This document shows positions 52,345-63,345 of a DNA stretch of 64,000 bases, in pieces. This stretch comes from Sinorhizobium fredii USDA 257. GTDB taxonomy: Bacteria; Pseudomonadota; Alphaproteobacteria; Rhizobiales; Rhizobiaceae. Position 1 is the first letter of the stretch; each line of letters begins with the position of its first letter. Position numbers and translations under genes: made by a program. The stretch spans positions 4,464,001-4,528,000 of the forward strand of contig NC_018000.1 of the NCBI RefSeq assembly GCF_000265205.3. The letters run 5' to 3'. The notes below the pieces were generated by a model. It did no database searches and had not been told where the DNA came from. It saw only the letters and a list, made by a program, of their open reading frames with translations.

Positions 52345-53073
52345 TCACCGCGTAAAAAGCCATTTGAGGATCGGCGGGATGAATTCCGGATAGTTGTGCG
52401 CCGTCGGTTCCGGGCCACGGATCGCCAGCGCCTCGTCGATCTCCGGATGCGGATCGGCGGCGACATGCGCCGCCACCCGCGCGATGACCTCGTCTGCTGT
52501 GGCGGCCAGCCGGAAAACGCGAAAAACGGTGACGGTGCCGTCCATGTGAATGGCGTGCCAGCGCGGCTCGGCGATCGCCTCGGAAAGTGAGATGCCGGTC
52601 TCTTCCTTGACCTCGCGAGCGATATTGCCGGCAACATCGCAACGCCCGTCAACGACGTCTTCCGGCTCCAGCGAGCCGCCGGGGCTGTAGACACGGCCGG
52701 CATTGGCCGTGTGCGGGCCCATGCGGATGGCGATCAAGGCACCGTCCGAGGAAAGCAGCATGGGCATGCCGAAGATATGGTAGGCGCCCGACTCGCGCGT
52801 TTTTCGCCACCACAGGAAAGTCGAGTAGGGAACGATATGCGCCCGCGCGACGATGCGTCCTTCGGCGATACGGACCGACCGCTGCAGCACCATCCTGCCA
52901 TCGAAGAGATGCGGATTGGCGGCGATCTCGCGCTGCCAGCTTTCTCGCGCCCGCTCCGCCTCAGCAAGGTGGAACGGATGCGGCTCGGCCGAAACCTCTA
53001 TGTCGATCTCCGAGACCGGGAAGATCGTGCCTTCCGCCGGCCAGGCTGGCCGGTTGCTTTCAAGAAAGGCCAT
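52345..53073 (-). CDS. NUDIX hydrolase
   Basis: 242 residues from the ATG at 53073. The Nudix box is GGSLEPEDV ... REVKEETGIS, with the REVxEETG core at about 150. Family members hydrolyse nucleoside diphosphates linked to other moieties, or related pyrophosphates. A preceding domain (about 1-90) is unlike other Nudix proteins. It begins 3 nt after the stop of the next gene upstream, so the two are probably one transcription unit. Confidence 0.85.
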   Translation of the reverse strand: MAFLESNRPAWPAEGTIFPVSEIDIEVSAEPHPFHLAEAERARESWQREIAANPHLFDGRMVLQRSVRIAEGRIVARAHIVPYSTFLWWRKTRESGAYHIFGMPMLLSSDGALIAIRMGPHTANAGRVYSPGGSLEPEDVVDGRCDVAGNIAREVKEETGISLSEAIAEPRWHAIHMDGTVTVFRVFRLAATADEVIARVAAHVAADPHPEIDEALAIRGPEPTAHNYPEFIPPILKWLFTR

Positions 53074-53075
53074 GG

Positions 53076-54182
53076 TCAGATGTCCAGCGCCATGACGACG
53101 GGGCAATGGTCGGAGGCCTTAGGTCTGTCCCAGCCGGTGCGCGGATAACGCTCCACCGCCTGCCCCGCGGGAAAGATCGTTCGGAAGGGCTGGCCGGCGC
53201 GGACGATCTCCGGAACGCGGCTGGCGTTGCGCCGCGCCAGCGCCGGTGACAACCAGATGTAGTCGAGCTGGCAGAGGTGCTGTTCCTCCGGACCGCGGCT
53301 GTGGAACAGCGTCCAGCGATCAAGTACCGGCCGCCTCGACATGGGGTTCTCGACAAAGCCGTCATGGCTGAGAATATCGAGCGCGCTCATCTCTTCCGCG
53401 TGCGGCACGAATTCGTAGCCGTTGCGACGATCGCCGAGGATAACCACCTTCTCCTGATAATCGTTCATGTCACCACAAATGGCGAATATCTTGTCCGCCG
53501 TATGGCCGCGGCCGAACCGGCTTTCGATGACATGGCGTACCGCCCTCGCCTCTGCGGTGCGCATGGCCATCGTCGCCTGGCGGCCGTCGAGGCCGGCGCG
53601 TGCCGGCCCCATCGATTTGAAATGCACCACATAGAGCGTCAGCGGTCGGCCCTCGATCCGCAAATCCACTTCCAGGCAGTCGCGCTTGAAGATGCGATCG
53701 CGCGGGCGGCTGGTCAGCGCCAGTTCGTCGTTGAAGAGATCGAGATCCTCATAGGTCAGCGCCGCATGGGTCTTGACCTCCAGGCATTCGATCTGCTGCC
53801 CGTCGCGCGTTTCCTCTCGCATCAGCACCGCCACGTCGATGCCGCGCGAGTCGTTGCCTTCGATCAGATACTTCTGCCGGTAGCCGTTGCCGACCATGCG
53901 GAAGAGATAGCCATATTCGAAAGCCTGCAAGGCTGCCATGTTGTCGGCCTCCTGCAGGCAGAGGATATCGGCGTCGCAGTCGGCGATGGCGAGCGCCGAC
54001 ATCTGCCGCGTGTCGTCCGTATGCGCGATCGTGCGCGCCTCTTCCAGCCGCTGATATTCCGCTTCGCTGCGCACATCGAAAAGCCTCAGCACCCGGTCCT
54101 GCTTGAGCTGATTGCGGAAACCGGAAAAATCGAAGCGGCTCAGGAGGTTCTCGATATTGAAAGTGGCGAGGCGAAGCGACAT
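53076..54182 (-). CDS. Endonuclease/exonuclease/phosphatase-family protein
   Basis: 368 residues. Family motifs: RLATFNIENLLSRFDFS at the start with Asn for metal, ILCLQEADN with the conserved Glu, YVVHFKSMG, and DMNDYQEKVVILGDRRNG with Asp-x-Asn, ending in SDHCPVVMALDI with the catalytic His. Such enzymes cleave phosphodiesters (nuclease or phosphatase). The substrate is not known. Upstream of the NUDIX gene. Confidence 0.87.
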   Translation of the reverse strand: MSLRLATFNIENLLSRFDFSGFRNQLKQDRVLRLFDVRSEAEYQRLEEARTIAHTDDTRQMSALAIADCDADILCLQEADNMAALQAFEYGYLFRMVGNGYRQKYLIEGNDSRGIDVAVLMREETRDGQQIECLEVKTHAALTYEDLDLFNDELALTSRPRDRIFKRDCLEVDLRIEGRPLTLYVVHFKSMGPARAGLDGRQATMAMRTAEARAVRHVIESRFGRGHTADKIFAICGDMNDYQEKVVILGDRRNGYEFVPHAEEMSALDILSHDGFVENPMSRRPVLDRWTLFHSRGPEEQHLCQLDYIWLSPALARRNASRVPEIVRAGQPFRTIFPAGQAVERYPRTGWDRPKASDHCPVVMALDI

Positions 54183-54296
54183 CGGGCAATCCGCAATTGG
54201 AAATGCCGCGGAGATTAGTGCGGGACGAGCAAAGGTGTAAAGCGCGACCCGCCCTTTCCAGCCCGATGTCGATCAGAGCGGCAGCCCTTCTCCGGT

Positions 54297-54740
54297 CTAT
54301 CGCCTGACGGCGACCACTTGGCCGCGGCTGAAATAGGACAGTTGCACCCTTCCGGATTGGTTGCCGCCGATCACCCGCGCGGTCGATTTCGACAGCGCGG
54401 ACAGGATGCCGACGTGATAGCTCCGGCCGGCTCTGACGACGATCACGTCGCCCGGGCGTGCATAAGAGAGCTTGATCGGCGCGCCGAATCTGAGCCAGGA
54501 CCGCGCAAAGCTATAGCTCTGCGGCGGTTGCCGACCGGCTTTTCGGGCGATCATGCCCATGAAGTGTCCGCACCAGGGCGTGCGTGCCGGATTGATGCCG
54601 AGGGCGGCGCGCAGCCGTTTGTTGTGCTTGACCTCGTGCAGTCCCGCATATTGCTGGGCCTGCGCCAGCATGCCTGCCGATGCGGTCTCCGGTGATGTAA
54701 GCGCGACAAATGCCGCAGTCAGAAACGCCACAACCTTCAT
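54297..54740 (-). CDS. Secreted TIGR02594/CHAP-like cysteine peptidase
   Basis: 147 residues from the ATG at 54740. Signal peptide MKVVAFLTAAFVALTSPETASA. NPARTPWCGHFMGMIARKAG carries the catalytic Cys, and YHVGILSALSKSTARVIGGNQSG the His and Asn. The pattern is that of the TIGR02594 hydrolases, related to NlpC/P60 and CHAP. It probably acts on peptidoglycan in the periplasm. Confidence 0.8.
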   Translation of the reverse strand: MKVVAFLTAAFVALTSPETASAGMLAQAQQYAGLHEVKHNKRLRAALGINPARTPWCGHFMGMIARKAGRQPPQSYSFARSWLRFGAPIKLSYARPGDVIVVRAGRSYHVGILSALSKSTARVIGGNQSGRVQLSYFSRGQVVAVRR

Positions 54741-55423
54741 GTGTTGGGTCTCCTTTGTGCGCGGACCGGCCTCATGCGGCTTGCGCCCGCTCTGCGCCTC
54801 CGTCCATCGCAGCAAGTTCATCCTCCACAGACGCGCAAATTTATGCGCGCGCATAGCACCGCCCGCGTCCGGAAGAGCGTCCCGAACGCAGATGAAATGC
54901 TCCGGAATCAAAGGGCTAGAGCGTCCTTTATCGAGGCGTGTCTGCGGGCCCGGCGAGCCCAAGTCACCGCAAGATCGAACCTTCGCATGACTTCGCCCGA
55001 GAGCGCTCCGCTCCGGCAACCATGCAAACTGCACCACGCCTACGCTACGACGTACGAAAGACTCTCTAGCGCTTTGAGGCTGCACGTCTCCTGTCGCTGG
55101 AACCCGATGTCGGTTTCCAGGCCCGACGTTGCAGCCGGCCCACGAACTGCAAATGGCCGTACCCCAACCTGATGGCGGTCGCTTTGCGAGATATGGAATT
55201 CCCCTGCCAGCCGTTGGTCAGCGATGAGGACTTTGCCGGTGAGGTGCAGCGAAATTGTGGCAGGGATCGCGCCCAACGTGCGCGAGGCGCTCATTTCTAC
55301 GCCGATCCGCCTGGATTGGCCCAAAAATGGTGCGCCTTCGTCGCGAAGTACCGAGATTTTGCGCGCGTGTACATTTGGCGAGCCACCCGCAGCGCGCGCG
55401 TGGCCGCATGCAAAAAGGGCGCG
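54741..55423. other. No gene recognised
   Basis: About 680 bp. Several frames are open on both strands, but none has a ribosome site, codon use or similarity to support it. The stretch upstream of 54741 probably holds the promoter of the peptidase gene. Confidence 0.4.
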
Positions 55424-55999
55424 CTATTGCTTCAGAACGCCACTCTTCTTCGCAGTCCAGGCGGCAATGAAGTCCATGAGATCGGGCGACAGGCAGTCAT
55501 AGGGCTCAAGGCCGAGCTGCCTTAGATGACTGCGCACCGAATTCATCCTCGATGGATCGACGCCCGCCTCGATGATCGAGGAGACGAAGGCCGCGAAAGT
55601 GGGTTCCGGCCAACCGCGCTCCTGGAAGCGTTCCGGATGAATGAAGGCGAGCCCCTGGAAGGCGTGTTCCCGCTCGACCGGTCCATACAGGTGCACGCCG
55701 CATTCGCGGCACCGATGCCGCCGGATCAGCGCCGTCGGATCGACGATCTCCAGCTTGTCGCCGTTTTCAACCACGCTGACATTCTGCTGAGAGGTGACCG
55801 CCACGATGGAGAAAGTTGCGTCGGCCGGTTTCCAGCATTTCGTGCAGCCGCAGGCGTGATTATGCGCGATGCCGCCGGAGATCCTGACTTTGACCGGCCG
55901 GTCCGTGCAGGCGCAGACCAGCGTTCCGCCGCTGAAGCCCGGATCGCCCTTGGTCAGGCCGTTGTCGAGCGATGGATGCAGTGCAATTGGGGTTTCCAT
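55424..55999 (-). CDS. gfa: S-(hydroxymethyl)glutathione synthase-type GFA protein
   Basis: 191 residues from the ATG at 55999. Zinc Cys pairs: [21 protein letters not shown], and [15 protein letters not shown]; the C-terminus carries [27 protein letters not shown]. Length and motif order match the Gfa enzyme of Paracoccus, which was thought to join formaldehyde to glutathione for the FrmA pathway. It stands alone; no frmA neighbour is visible in the window. Confidence 0.85.
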   Translation of the reverse strand: METPIALHPSLDNGLTKGDPGFSGGTLVCACTDRPVKVRISGGIAHNHACGCTKCWKPADATFSIVAVTSQQNVSVVENGDKLEIVDPTALIRRHRCRECGVHLYGPVEREHAFQGLAFIHPERFQERGWPEPTFAAFVSSIIEAGVDPSRMNSVRSHLRQLGLEPYDCLSPDLMDFIAAWTAKKSGVLKQ

Positions 56000-56179
56000 T
56001 CGTTCCTCCCCGGACTGACCGCACCCTGCGCACTGCGAAGGGATTGCGGCTTCAGCCTTGAGAATAGCACTGAACGCCCCTGTCGCCGAATGCCCAATCT
56101 CCTGGACAAGAGCATTGGAAGACGAGAGAGCGAGCACCATCGCCTCCCCTGTAAAGCTACGCATATCCTGGTGAATGAC

Positions 56180-56205
56180 GGGGCGGGATGCTGCCGCCCC
56201 GCCCC
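56180..56205 (-). terminator. GC-rich hairpin after the RTX gene
   Basis: 8-bp stem GGGGCGGG / CCCGCCCC, 34 nt downstream of the RTX stop. No T-run follows, so termination is only possible; it could instead protect the 3' end. Confidence 0.4.
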
Positions 56206-56238
56206 ATTTCGCAATCAGAATGGTTTTAACGAAGCCTA

Positions 56239-59157
56239 TCAGAACAGCGAGAAATCGCTGGTCGACAGCGTCGTGACGCCCTTGAGGATCGCCACCAGTT
56301 CCAGGTCCGCCTCGGTGCCCTTGCCATCGGCATCGAACCACAACCGGCCGTTATCGGATTCGAACAGGAAGGTGCCCTTGCTGCTCGTCGCCACCGGATC
56401 GGCGCCGACGACGAGCGTGACCGTCGCGTCGGCGGCGGCAATGCCGTAGTCGCTGCGGTCGATCAGCAGCTTGTCCTGGCCGCGAGTGAAGTCGGTGATG
56501 ACGTCGCCCTCGCCGTCGCGGCCGGCGCGGTCGAAGACGAAGAGGTCGTTGCCCGTACCGCCGGTCAGCCAGTCGTCGCCGGCGCCGCCGTTCAGCCGGT
56601 CCGCCCCACTGCGGCCTTCGAGAACGTCGTCGGCTCCGCCGCCATTGAGGGTATTCGCGAGAGCATCGCCGCGGATGACGTCGTCATTTGCGCTGCCGTT
56701 GATGATCTCGAAATTCTTGACCGTCAGCCCCTGTGCCATGCCCCTGTTCGAAGCCTGGTTCTGAAGATCGAGCACAACCGAGATGTCGCTGGCGTCCGCG
56801 AAGGACAACGTGTCGGTGCCGGCGCCGCCGTCGAACGCGTCCGTCCCGCTGAACACGGTGCGGGTCAGCGTATCGTCGCCGGCATCGCCGAACAGACTGT
56901 CACTGCCGGCGCCGTCGCGCAGCACGTCGTTGCCGTCGCCGCCACGAAGCGTGTCGTTGCCGCCATTGCCCTCCAGCCGGTCATTGAGCTTACCGCCGGT
57001 GACGGTGTCCTTGCCGGCGCTGCCGAGATAGTTCAGCACCTCGAATGCCTTGAAGGACGTGGTCGCGTCGACGGTGGCGCTGCCGGTCGCGAAGCTGAAG
57101 GTAATGTCCTTCGTCTGGTTGCTCGCATCGAGATCGAGCGTGTCGGTGCCGGCACCACCATCGGCCATGTCGCCGATCCCGGCATAGGCGCGGTCGTTGC
57201 CGTCCTCGCCGGAGATCTTGTCGCGGCCGCCATAAAAACCGACGCCGTCGCCAGAAAGCGTGTCGTTGCCGAGGCCGCCGGTCAGCGTATCGTTGCCGAG
57301 ATTGCCGGCGAGCACGTCGTCGCCGGCGCCGCCGGTCAGGCTGTCGTGGCCGCTGCCGCCGTGCAGTGCGTCATTCAACGCGCCGCCGGCGAAGATGTCG
57401 TTGCCGCTGCCGCCGACGAGTTTCACGCGCTCGATGTTCTTGACGGTGACCGGAGCATTGCTGACGGTGACCGAGGGCGACAATTTGAATGTGATCCCGG
57501 CGGAGTACTTGGAGAAATCGATCGACGCGTAATCCGTACCCGTTCCGCCATCCACCGTCAGCTTGCCGGTCGATGCGCTCCGCTCGAAAGAGTCGTTGCC
57601 GGTGCCGAGATCAACCGTGTTGTGCGCGGCCACGCCGCTGCTGTCACCGACAGTGACCGTGTCGTTGCCGTCGCCGGCCTTGATGACATTGGTGCCGCCA
57701 AAGTCGATAAGGCGGTCGTTGCCGGCGCCGGCAGACAGATTGTCGTTGCCAGTGCCGCCGTCGAGCACGTCGGATCCGTTGGTGCCGATCAGCGTGTCGT
57801 TGCCGGCATAGCCGGCGAAGTTGACGCTTTGAGCGGCGCCGACCGACTTCACGACGTCATTGCCGGAACCGAATTGCACCTGGTAGCGCTCGAAATTCTT
57901 GAGCGAAGTCCCCTCGGAAAGAGCGGCGCTGGCGCCTGTCGCGGAGAAGGTCAGGTCCGCCGTCGCCGAGCGACGATCGACAGTCACGTGGTCGGTACCG
58001 AGGCCGCCATCGGCCTTGTCTGCCCCGCCATCGCCCAATTCCACCCGGTCGCTGCCGTCGCCGGCAACAACGCTGTCCTTGCCGAGACCGCTCCTGACAT
58101 GATCGTCGCCGGCACCGGCATTGACGATGTCGTCGCCTGCCGCGCTGTCGATGAAATCGGCACCGGTGCTGGTGGTGATCGTGTTGGCGCCACTTCCCGC
58201 CGCGGTGATGGTGTAATTTTCCATGCCGATGAAGGTCGTTCCGCCGGCAATCGTACTGACAACATTCGCTGCTTTCGCGGTGAAATTGCCGGTAAAGTTC
58301 GTCAGCACGAGACGGTCGTTGCCGCTGGCGTCGGTGATCGTGTCCTTACCGTCGCCATAGCGGTAGGTGATCGTGTCGTTCCCTGCCCCGCCCTCGACCT
58401 TGTCGTCGCCGGCGCCGCCATCGAGTGCGTCGTTACCATCATCGCCGAACAGGCTGTCGATGCCCAAACCTCCGGAAACGGTGTCATCGCCCGTGCCGCC
58501 ACGAACGTTGTCATTGCCGCCGTCTCCGGAAAGGAAGTCCATTCCCTGGTCGCCAGTGAGAATATCGTCACCGTCATCGCCGTTGAGGAAATCCGTGCCA
58601 TAGCCACCCTTGAGAGTGTCCTTGCCGAGCCCTCCCATCAGGAGGTCGGCGCCGCGGCCACCGGTCAGCTTGTCGTCGCCGGCACCGCCGGTGAACATGT
58701 CGCTGTAGTTGCCGCCGGTGATCGTATCGGCGAAGTCGGTCCCGGTAATGCTGAAAGCTTCGACATTGGTGGTCTTGATGTTGCCTATCAGCGTCTGGGG
58801 CGCGATCCAGTCCTTGATCGCGATGTTCACGCCAGCGGCAAGGTCGGAATAATCGACCGTGAGTCGATCGGTGCCCGAACCGCCATCGACAATGTCACCG
58901 ACTCCGGAAGACGGAACGTCGGCCATAATCATGTCCTGACCGGAGCCGCCGTTGACAATATCGCTTTCGCCGCCGCCGTCGAGAAAATCATTGCCGCTAT
59001 TGCCGTTCAGCGTGTCCTTGCCCGTATCGCCCAAGATAAAATCGCCCTGGAACGAGCCGCTGAGAGTATCATTGCCTCCGAGGCCGATAATCTGGTCAGC
59101 GCCGAAATTGCCGTTCAGCGTATCGGCGCCGTCCGTGCCCATTATATTTGTTGCCAT
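56239..59157 (-). CDS. RTX-type calcium-binding repeat protein, probably type I secreted
   Basis: 972 residues from the ATG at 59157 (AGGAGA upstream). There is no N-terminal signal peptide. From residue 1 to about 900 the GGxGxDxLx nonapeptide repeats recur ([36 protein letters not shown] and so on), each binding Ca2+. The end is a secretion-like region: [31 protein letters not shown]. Such proteins leave through a TolC/HlyB-HlyD-type channel and fold outside in Ca2+. No such transporter is next to it. It could be an adhesin, and no enzymatic domain is seen. Confidence 0.88.
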   Translation of the reverse strand: MATNIMGTDGADTLNGNFGADQIIGLGGNDTLSGSFQGDFILGDTGKDTLNGNSGNDFLDGGGESDIVNGGSGQDMIMADVPSSGVGDIVDGGSGTDRLTVDYSDLAAGVNIAIKDWIAPQTLIGNIKTTNVEAFSITGTDFADTITGGNYSDMFTGGAGDDKLTGGRGADLLMGGLGKDTLKGGYGTDFLNGDDGDDILTGDQGMDFLSGDGGNDNVRGGTGDDTVSGGLGIDSLFGDDGNDALDGGAGDDKVEGGAGNDTITYRYGDGKDTITDASGNDRLVLTNFTGNFTAKAANVVSTIAGGTTFIGMENYTITAAGSGANTITTSTGADFIDSAAGDDIVNAGAGDDHVRSGLGKDSVVAGDGSDRVELGDGGADKADGGLGTDHVTVDRRSATADLTFSATGASAALSEGTSLKNFERYQVQFGSGNDVVKSVGAAQSVNFAGYAGNDTLIGTNGSDVLDGGTGNDNLSAGAGNDRLIDFGGTNVIKAGDGNDTVTVGDSSGVAAHNTVDLGTGNDSFERSASTGKLTVDGGTGTDYASIDFSKYSAGITFKLSPSVTVSNAPVTVKNIERVKLVGGSGNDIFAGGALNDALHGGSGHDSLTGGAGDDVLAGNLGNDTLTGGLGNDTLSGDGVGFYGGRDKISGEDGNDRAYAGIGDMADGGAGTDTLDLDASNQTKDITFSFATGSATVDATTSFKAFEVLNYLGSAGKDTVTGGKLNDRLEGNGGNDTLRGGDGNDVLRDGAGSDSLFGDAGDDTLTRTVFSGTDAFDGGAGTDTLSFADASDISVVLDLQNQASNRGMAQGLTVKNFEIINGSANDDVIRGDALANTLNGGGADDVLEGRSGADRLNGGAGDDWLTGGTGNDLFVFDRAGRDGEGDVITDFTRGQDKLLIDRSDYGIAAADATVTLVVGADPVATSSKGTFLFESDNGRLWFDADGKGTEADLELVAILKGVTTLSTSDFSLF

Positions 59158-59677
59158 TAGTATCTCCTGAGGATTGCTGACATAGAAACTCCGTTCGCCG
59201 GCAGCGTCCGGCGTCGAAGCGAATTGAACTCTTTGAAATTGCTGCCGCAGCTGGGACATGGCGGCATGCGGTTGGAATGTGCTTGGCTAGCGGATTTTGA
59301 TCATCCCTAATCTTTCTCTTCGAATCGGACGCCTTACGTCCATGTCCGCCATATTGTTCAGAAAAAACCGTCGCGGTGTTCCCCTGGATACAGCCGGCGA
59401 TAGGCAATGAATTTACTTCAATCCTCGAAAATACCGCCTATGGAGTGAGCGGATCATGCTGAAAGACTTGAGTTTCTTTACCGTTTGTGATGCACGTTGT
59501 GCTTTACTCTGACGCGACAATGGCTGTTCACAACGTTCCTTCCGAAACCTGCTCCGTGCTGCCGCGTGCATATTTCATCGCTTGGCGCCGAGGGCGTCGC
59601 GCTCCGATGCCGCTTGTCGCACCGGTGCGCATCCCAATTGAAAATTGAACAACAGCCATTCGTGAAAAGAGCGTGAA
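59158..59677. other. Divergent regulatory region
   Basis: About 520 bp between the leftward RTX gene and the rightward BTAD regulator. No gene supported. It probably carries both promoters. The AT content rises around 59,400-59,480. Confidence 0.4.
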
Positions 59678-61702
59678 ATGAACGAGATACCGCGGTTTTC
59701 AGAGAACTTCCGTGGGTTGCAGATAGAGTTCAATCTGCTGGGAGGATTCGCTGTGCGCTCCGCCACCGGTGAGGCGCTGATCCTGCCGACCGCCAAGATT
59801 CGGCTTCTCGCCGCCTATCTGGCTTTGTCGGCGGGCCAGTATCAGGCTCGCTCCAAGCTGTGCGCGCTTTTCTGGGAGGACCGGGGCGCCGAGCAGGCGC
59901 GGGCAAGCCTGCGCAATGCGCTGGCGGCGATCCGTGCCGTCCTGGGCGACCGCGTTCTGATCGCCAACCGCGAGGCGGTCATGCTCGACCCGAATTTCGT
60001 TTCTACCGACGTCGATGAACTCAAGTCGCTCCTGGGCCGAACTCCGGCCATCGCGGACGCCGAGACGGCGCGACGCTTGGCCGCGGAGCTTCTGGAAGGC
60101 CTGACGGTCTCGGGGGAGGAGCTGACGGAATGGCTCGAGTTCGAACGCACGCGATGCCGCAATCTATCGGAAGCATTGCTTTCCAGAACTACGGAACAGC
60201 TTGCCGAGCACGGCGACGAAGCTGCAGCCGTAGCGCTCGCCCAGCAACTAGTCGCGCTCGACCCGTTTCGAGAAAAGAGTCATCGATTGCTGATGCGCCT
60301 CTATGCACGCCAAGGGGAGCGTTCGCTTGCCGCAGCGCAATTCCAGACCTGTCGCCAACTGCTTGCCGACGAGCTCGGAACCGCGCCCTCGCCGCAGACC
60401 GTCGCCCTGGCCCATGAGCTGTCGTTGGACGCAACGCCCGCGCGGGAAGCCAGACGCCTGGAGCTCGCACCCTCCCCCATCCAGCACGAGGCAGCACGCG
60501 GTGCGAATACCGATTTCCGCATTTCCATCGCTGTCCTGCCCTTTCTTCGTCCGGCGGAGGATGCCGATCAGTCGTTCCTCGCGGAAGGGCTCGCCGAGGA
60601 TCTGATCACCGAGCTTTCGCGCCACAAGGATTTCCTCGTCATTGCCCGCCAATCGACCTTCGCCTTCGGCGCCGGCCCGCGGCTTGCGGAGCACGCCGCC
60701 CAAGCTCTTGACGTTCGTTATGTGCTTACCGGAAATCTTAGGCGACGAGGAGATGATCTGAGCCTCGGCGTCCAGCTCATCGACACCGCTACCCACCGGA
60801 CTGTCTGGGCCGAACGCTATGCACGCAAACTCGCAGAGCTATTCGCGGTTCAGGATGAAATCGTCGGCCTCATCATCACGGCCGTCGACGCAGAAGTGCG
60901 TTCGTCCGAGCGCGAGCGGGCTCTACGCAAACTGCCCGAGACCATGGACGCGTGGGAACTTTTCCATCGCGGCCTCTGGCATGTCTACAATTTCTCCATG
61001 GATCAAATCGAGGCGGCGGAGCACTACTTCAGGCGCGCGACAGAGCTCAATCCGCGGTTTGCTCTCGGACATGCCGGCTTGGCGCAAGCAGCGGTCGTTC
61101 GCGTTGTCTGGCAGATGTCGGACGACATCCCCGCCACACTTGAGTCCGGCCTCGTGCATGCCCGTTACGCCGTAGCCCTCGATGGCGCCCACCCCTACCC
61201 GCACGTCATGCTGGGGAGGCTTCTCACCTGCCGGGGCGAACTTGGCCTTGCGCATGACCACCTTCGCATCGCGACAGAGCTTAACCCGAGCTACGCCCAC
61301 GCTCATTACGCGGTGGCGCAGGTGCATATCTGGTCGGGGCAGCCGGCCGAGGCGCTTCCCCACATCGATCGCGCCATCCGGTTCAGTCCGAGGGATCCCC
61401 TTCTCAGCATGTTCATGACCGTTCGTTCGGTCTGTCTTTTTCTGATGGGCGACATGACCGGTGCGGAGGCCGCAGCCCGAGCGGCGATCGGTCGTCAGGC
61501 GCGCGAAAGCTGGTCGCGCCTTGGGCTCGCCGCAGCACTCATCGAGAGCGGTCGGACCAACGAGGCACGGGCAGCCGTGGCCGAGGCAAAAGCGCTGATG
61601 CCGAACCTGTCGATCGCCAGTCTCGACAATCTGATCGGGCGAATGGCATCAGCTCCGCGTCAGCGCATCATAGAAGTATTGCAACGGGCGGGTCTCCAAT
61701 AA
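59678..61702 (+). CDS. BTAD-type transcriptional regulator with TolB-like and TPR regions
   Basis: 674 residues. An OmpR-like wHTH (about 10-105: LQIEFNLLGGFAVRSATGEALILPTAKIRLLAAYLALS, then RASLRNALAAIRAVLGDRVL), the bacterial transcriptional activator domain (BTAD, about 110-240, with FREKSHRLLMRLYARQGERSLAAAQFQTCRQLLADELG), a TolB-like/adenylate-cyclase-associated region (ISIAVLPFLRPAEDADQSFLAEGLAEDLITELSRH), then TPR repeats (AEHYFRRATELNPRFALGHAGLAQAA) to the end. Such SARP-like regulators often lie beside the operon they control, which suggests the divergent RTX gene as a possible target. Confidence 0.87.
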   Translation: MNEIPRFSENFRGLQIEFNLLGGFAVRSATGEALILPTAKIRLLAAYLALSAGQYQARSKLCALFWEDRGAEQARASLRNALAAIRAVLGDRVLIANREAVMLDPNFVSTDVDELKSLLGRTPAIADAETARRLAAELLEGLTVSGEELTEWLEFERTRCRNLSEALLSRTTEQLAEHGDEAAAVALAQQLVALDPFREKSHRLLMRLYARQGERSLAAAQFQTCRQLLADELGTAPSPQTVALAHELSLDATPAREARRLELAPSPIQHEAARGANTDFRISIAVLPFLRPAEDADQSFLAEGLAEDLITELSRHKDFLVIARQSTFAFGAGPRLAEHAAQALDVRYVLTGNLRRRGDDLSLGVQLIDTATHRTVWAERYARKLAELFAVQDEIVGLIITAVDAEVRSSERERALRKLPETMDAWELFHRGLWHVYNFSMDQIEAAEHYFRRATELNPRFALGHAGLAQAAVVRVVWQMSDDIPATLESGLVHARYAVALDGAHPYPHVMLGRLLTCRGELGLAHDHLRIATELNPSYAHAHYAVAQVHIWSGQPAEALPHIDRAIRFSPRDPLLSMFMTVRSVCLFLMGDMTGAEAAARAAIGRQARESWSRLGLAAALIESGRTNEARAAVAEAKALMPNLSIASLDNLIGRMASAPRQRIIEVLQRAGLQ

Positions 61703-62181
61703 TCAGCCTTGGTACGGGCAAAAGTCCTCCATCGCGCATCCGATCGCACTGCAGTGCAGCATATGCTAAATGCCTGAAACCAGTGGCAGTCCAGGAAGCC
61801 CCCGCGCTGCCGCGTCGCCGAATTGGTGCACTGCAAGGCAACTCCTCCTCCGAAATTTCAAGATTATTCTGGAGGAATTGCTAAAATACATGTATCTTTC
61901 GAGCTAGATCATCCTTGAGAGGGGGAAGAACTCTGGGGATTGATCGAAGTGATAAGATAAATATTTGCTGTACCGAGCCCAGAGTAACGTCTGTAGGCTG
62001 CCATATTCGCGTTCCGCAAGAGGGACATTCTGTATCTTCTTTAACGCCCTGCGAGAGCAGAGATTTTTTCTATTAGCGGCCAATTGCTACATCACCGATT
62101 CATCTCGAACAAATTGTGAACAAAGTTTCTATTGCGTGTGTCGACATTGAAAGGGGCGTTTTGTAACCGGAGTACTGGACG
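61703..62181. other. Intergenic region, AT-rich
   Basis: About 480 bp with no supportable gene. The 3' half is AT-rich (from about 61,850). A CCGGAG-like ribosome site precedes the LuxR gene at 62182. A promoter for it is probable but not identifiable. Confidence 0.4.
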
Positions 62182-63306
62182 ATGTCAGATGCGTACCAAG
62201 ACAAGTTATTGCTCAGCCTCATTCAAGCGATTTACGAGACGGTGTTATTACCCTCCGCTTGGGACCGAATTGTCGCAGATCTGACGAAACTCGCGCGGGC
62301 GGAATCGGGCGCTATCCTCGGCTTCGAGGGGCCGGACAACAGGAAAATCAGCCTCGCGGTCAAGGGGGTGCAGAGGTCGGCTCTGCTGGACGTGGATACG
62401 CTTTCGGCGCTTGACGAGGCCACGCTCGCGATGGGCTTGGGAGCTATTGCGACATTGCCAGTAAACCTGGCGAACAGCGCGCCGTGGTCATCCGCGTTGC
62501 GCCGCTGCTTTGGCGAGGATGGCAAGATTCTCATTCTGCTCGTGTCGAAGGAAGGAAGCCGGCGAATTGTCGTCGCCTGTTTCTTCCCGCACGCAGCCGA
62601 CAACCACCTGGCGATAGCCGCCGAAACGCTGATGAAGGTTCTCCCCCATTTCCAGACGGCGTTCGCCTTGCAGAAGGCGATGGTTAACGAACGGGAAAAG
62701 TCGACCCGCACGGAACGGGCTCTGAGAAGCTGTGCCACGTCGTCGGCCATCGTCACCGCTGATCTTCGCGTGAAATTTGCCAATCGTCGGTTTGGTCGGT
62801 TCGTCGATGCCCCAGGTTCGTTCATCGACTTCAGGGATGAGGTGCTTGAATTCCAGGACGAGGAGCTCCAGACGGAGGTCGAGGATCTGATCGAACAGGC
62901 GCGCGTCAACAAGCACGATCACCACCTGCGCTGGGCGAAGAGCAAGCGAACGGGCGTGAGCTGGATTGTCAGCGTCGATTTCTTGTCGTTTGGCAGCGAC
63001 ACCTATCGATTCGGCAACGTCTTCTCCAGCAATGAGCCGAGTTTTCTTCTGACGATCCGGGAATTGAGCCGAAACACCTTGTTGACCCCCGACGATATCA
63101 AGACAGTGTTCGGGCTCACGCCAACCGAAGCTGCGTTGGTGCATTCCCTTGCCAACGGCGATGCGCCGTCCGACATCGCGAAACGCCGGGGCGTTTCCAA
63201 GAATACCGTGCACAATCAGCTCGCATCGGCGATGGGGCGACTCGGCATTCGTCGACAGGCGCAGCTCCTGAGTTCGCTCGCCGTCCTGTCGTTTTTCACG
63301 AAGTGA
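62182..63306 (+). CDS. LuxR-family response regulator-like protein with C-terminal HTH
   Basis: 374 residues. The C-terminal HTH (about 315-374: LTPDDIKTVFGLTPTEAALVHSLANGDAPSDIAKRRGVSKNTVHNQLASAMGRLGIRR) is the LuxR motif. The N-terminal 300 residues contain a PAS-like block (VTADLRVKFANRRFGRFVDAPGSFI, about 190-220) and no phosphorylation site. It probably senses an unknown signal and activates nearby genes. It lies upstream of curli-type genes running the other way. Confidence 0.83.
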   Translation: MSDAYQDKLLLSLIQAIYETVLLPSAWDRIVADLTKLARAESGAILGFEGPDNRKISLAVKGVQRSALLDVDTLSALDEATLAMGLGAIATLPVNLANSAPWSSALRRCFGEDGKILILLVSKEGSRRIVVACFFPHAADNHLAIAAETLMKVLPHFQTAFALQKAMVNEREKSTRTERALRSCATSSAIVTADLRVKFANRRFGRFVDAPGSFIDFRDEVLEFQDEELQTEVEDLIEQARVNKHDHHLRWAKSKRTGVSWIVSVDFLSFGSDTYRFGNVFSSNEPSFLLTIRELSRNTLLTPDDIKTVFGLTPTEAALVHSLANGDAPSDIAKRRGVSKNTVHNQLASAMGRLGIRRQAQLLSSLAVLSFFTK

Positions 63307-63345
63307 CAGCGAGCGTTCCGTACGTCCATCCTTGAGCATCGCGCG

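Noticed and set aside
55040..55324. A 94-codon minus-strand frame
   Set aside because: No ribosome site and no motif; sequence around 55.1-55.4 kb looks non-coding.
57346..59160. A 604-codon plus-strand frame opposite the RTX gene
   Set aside because: It mirrors the repetitive GC-rich RTX coding; composition forces long antisense frames and there is no start signal.
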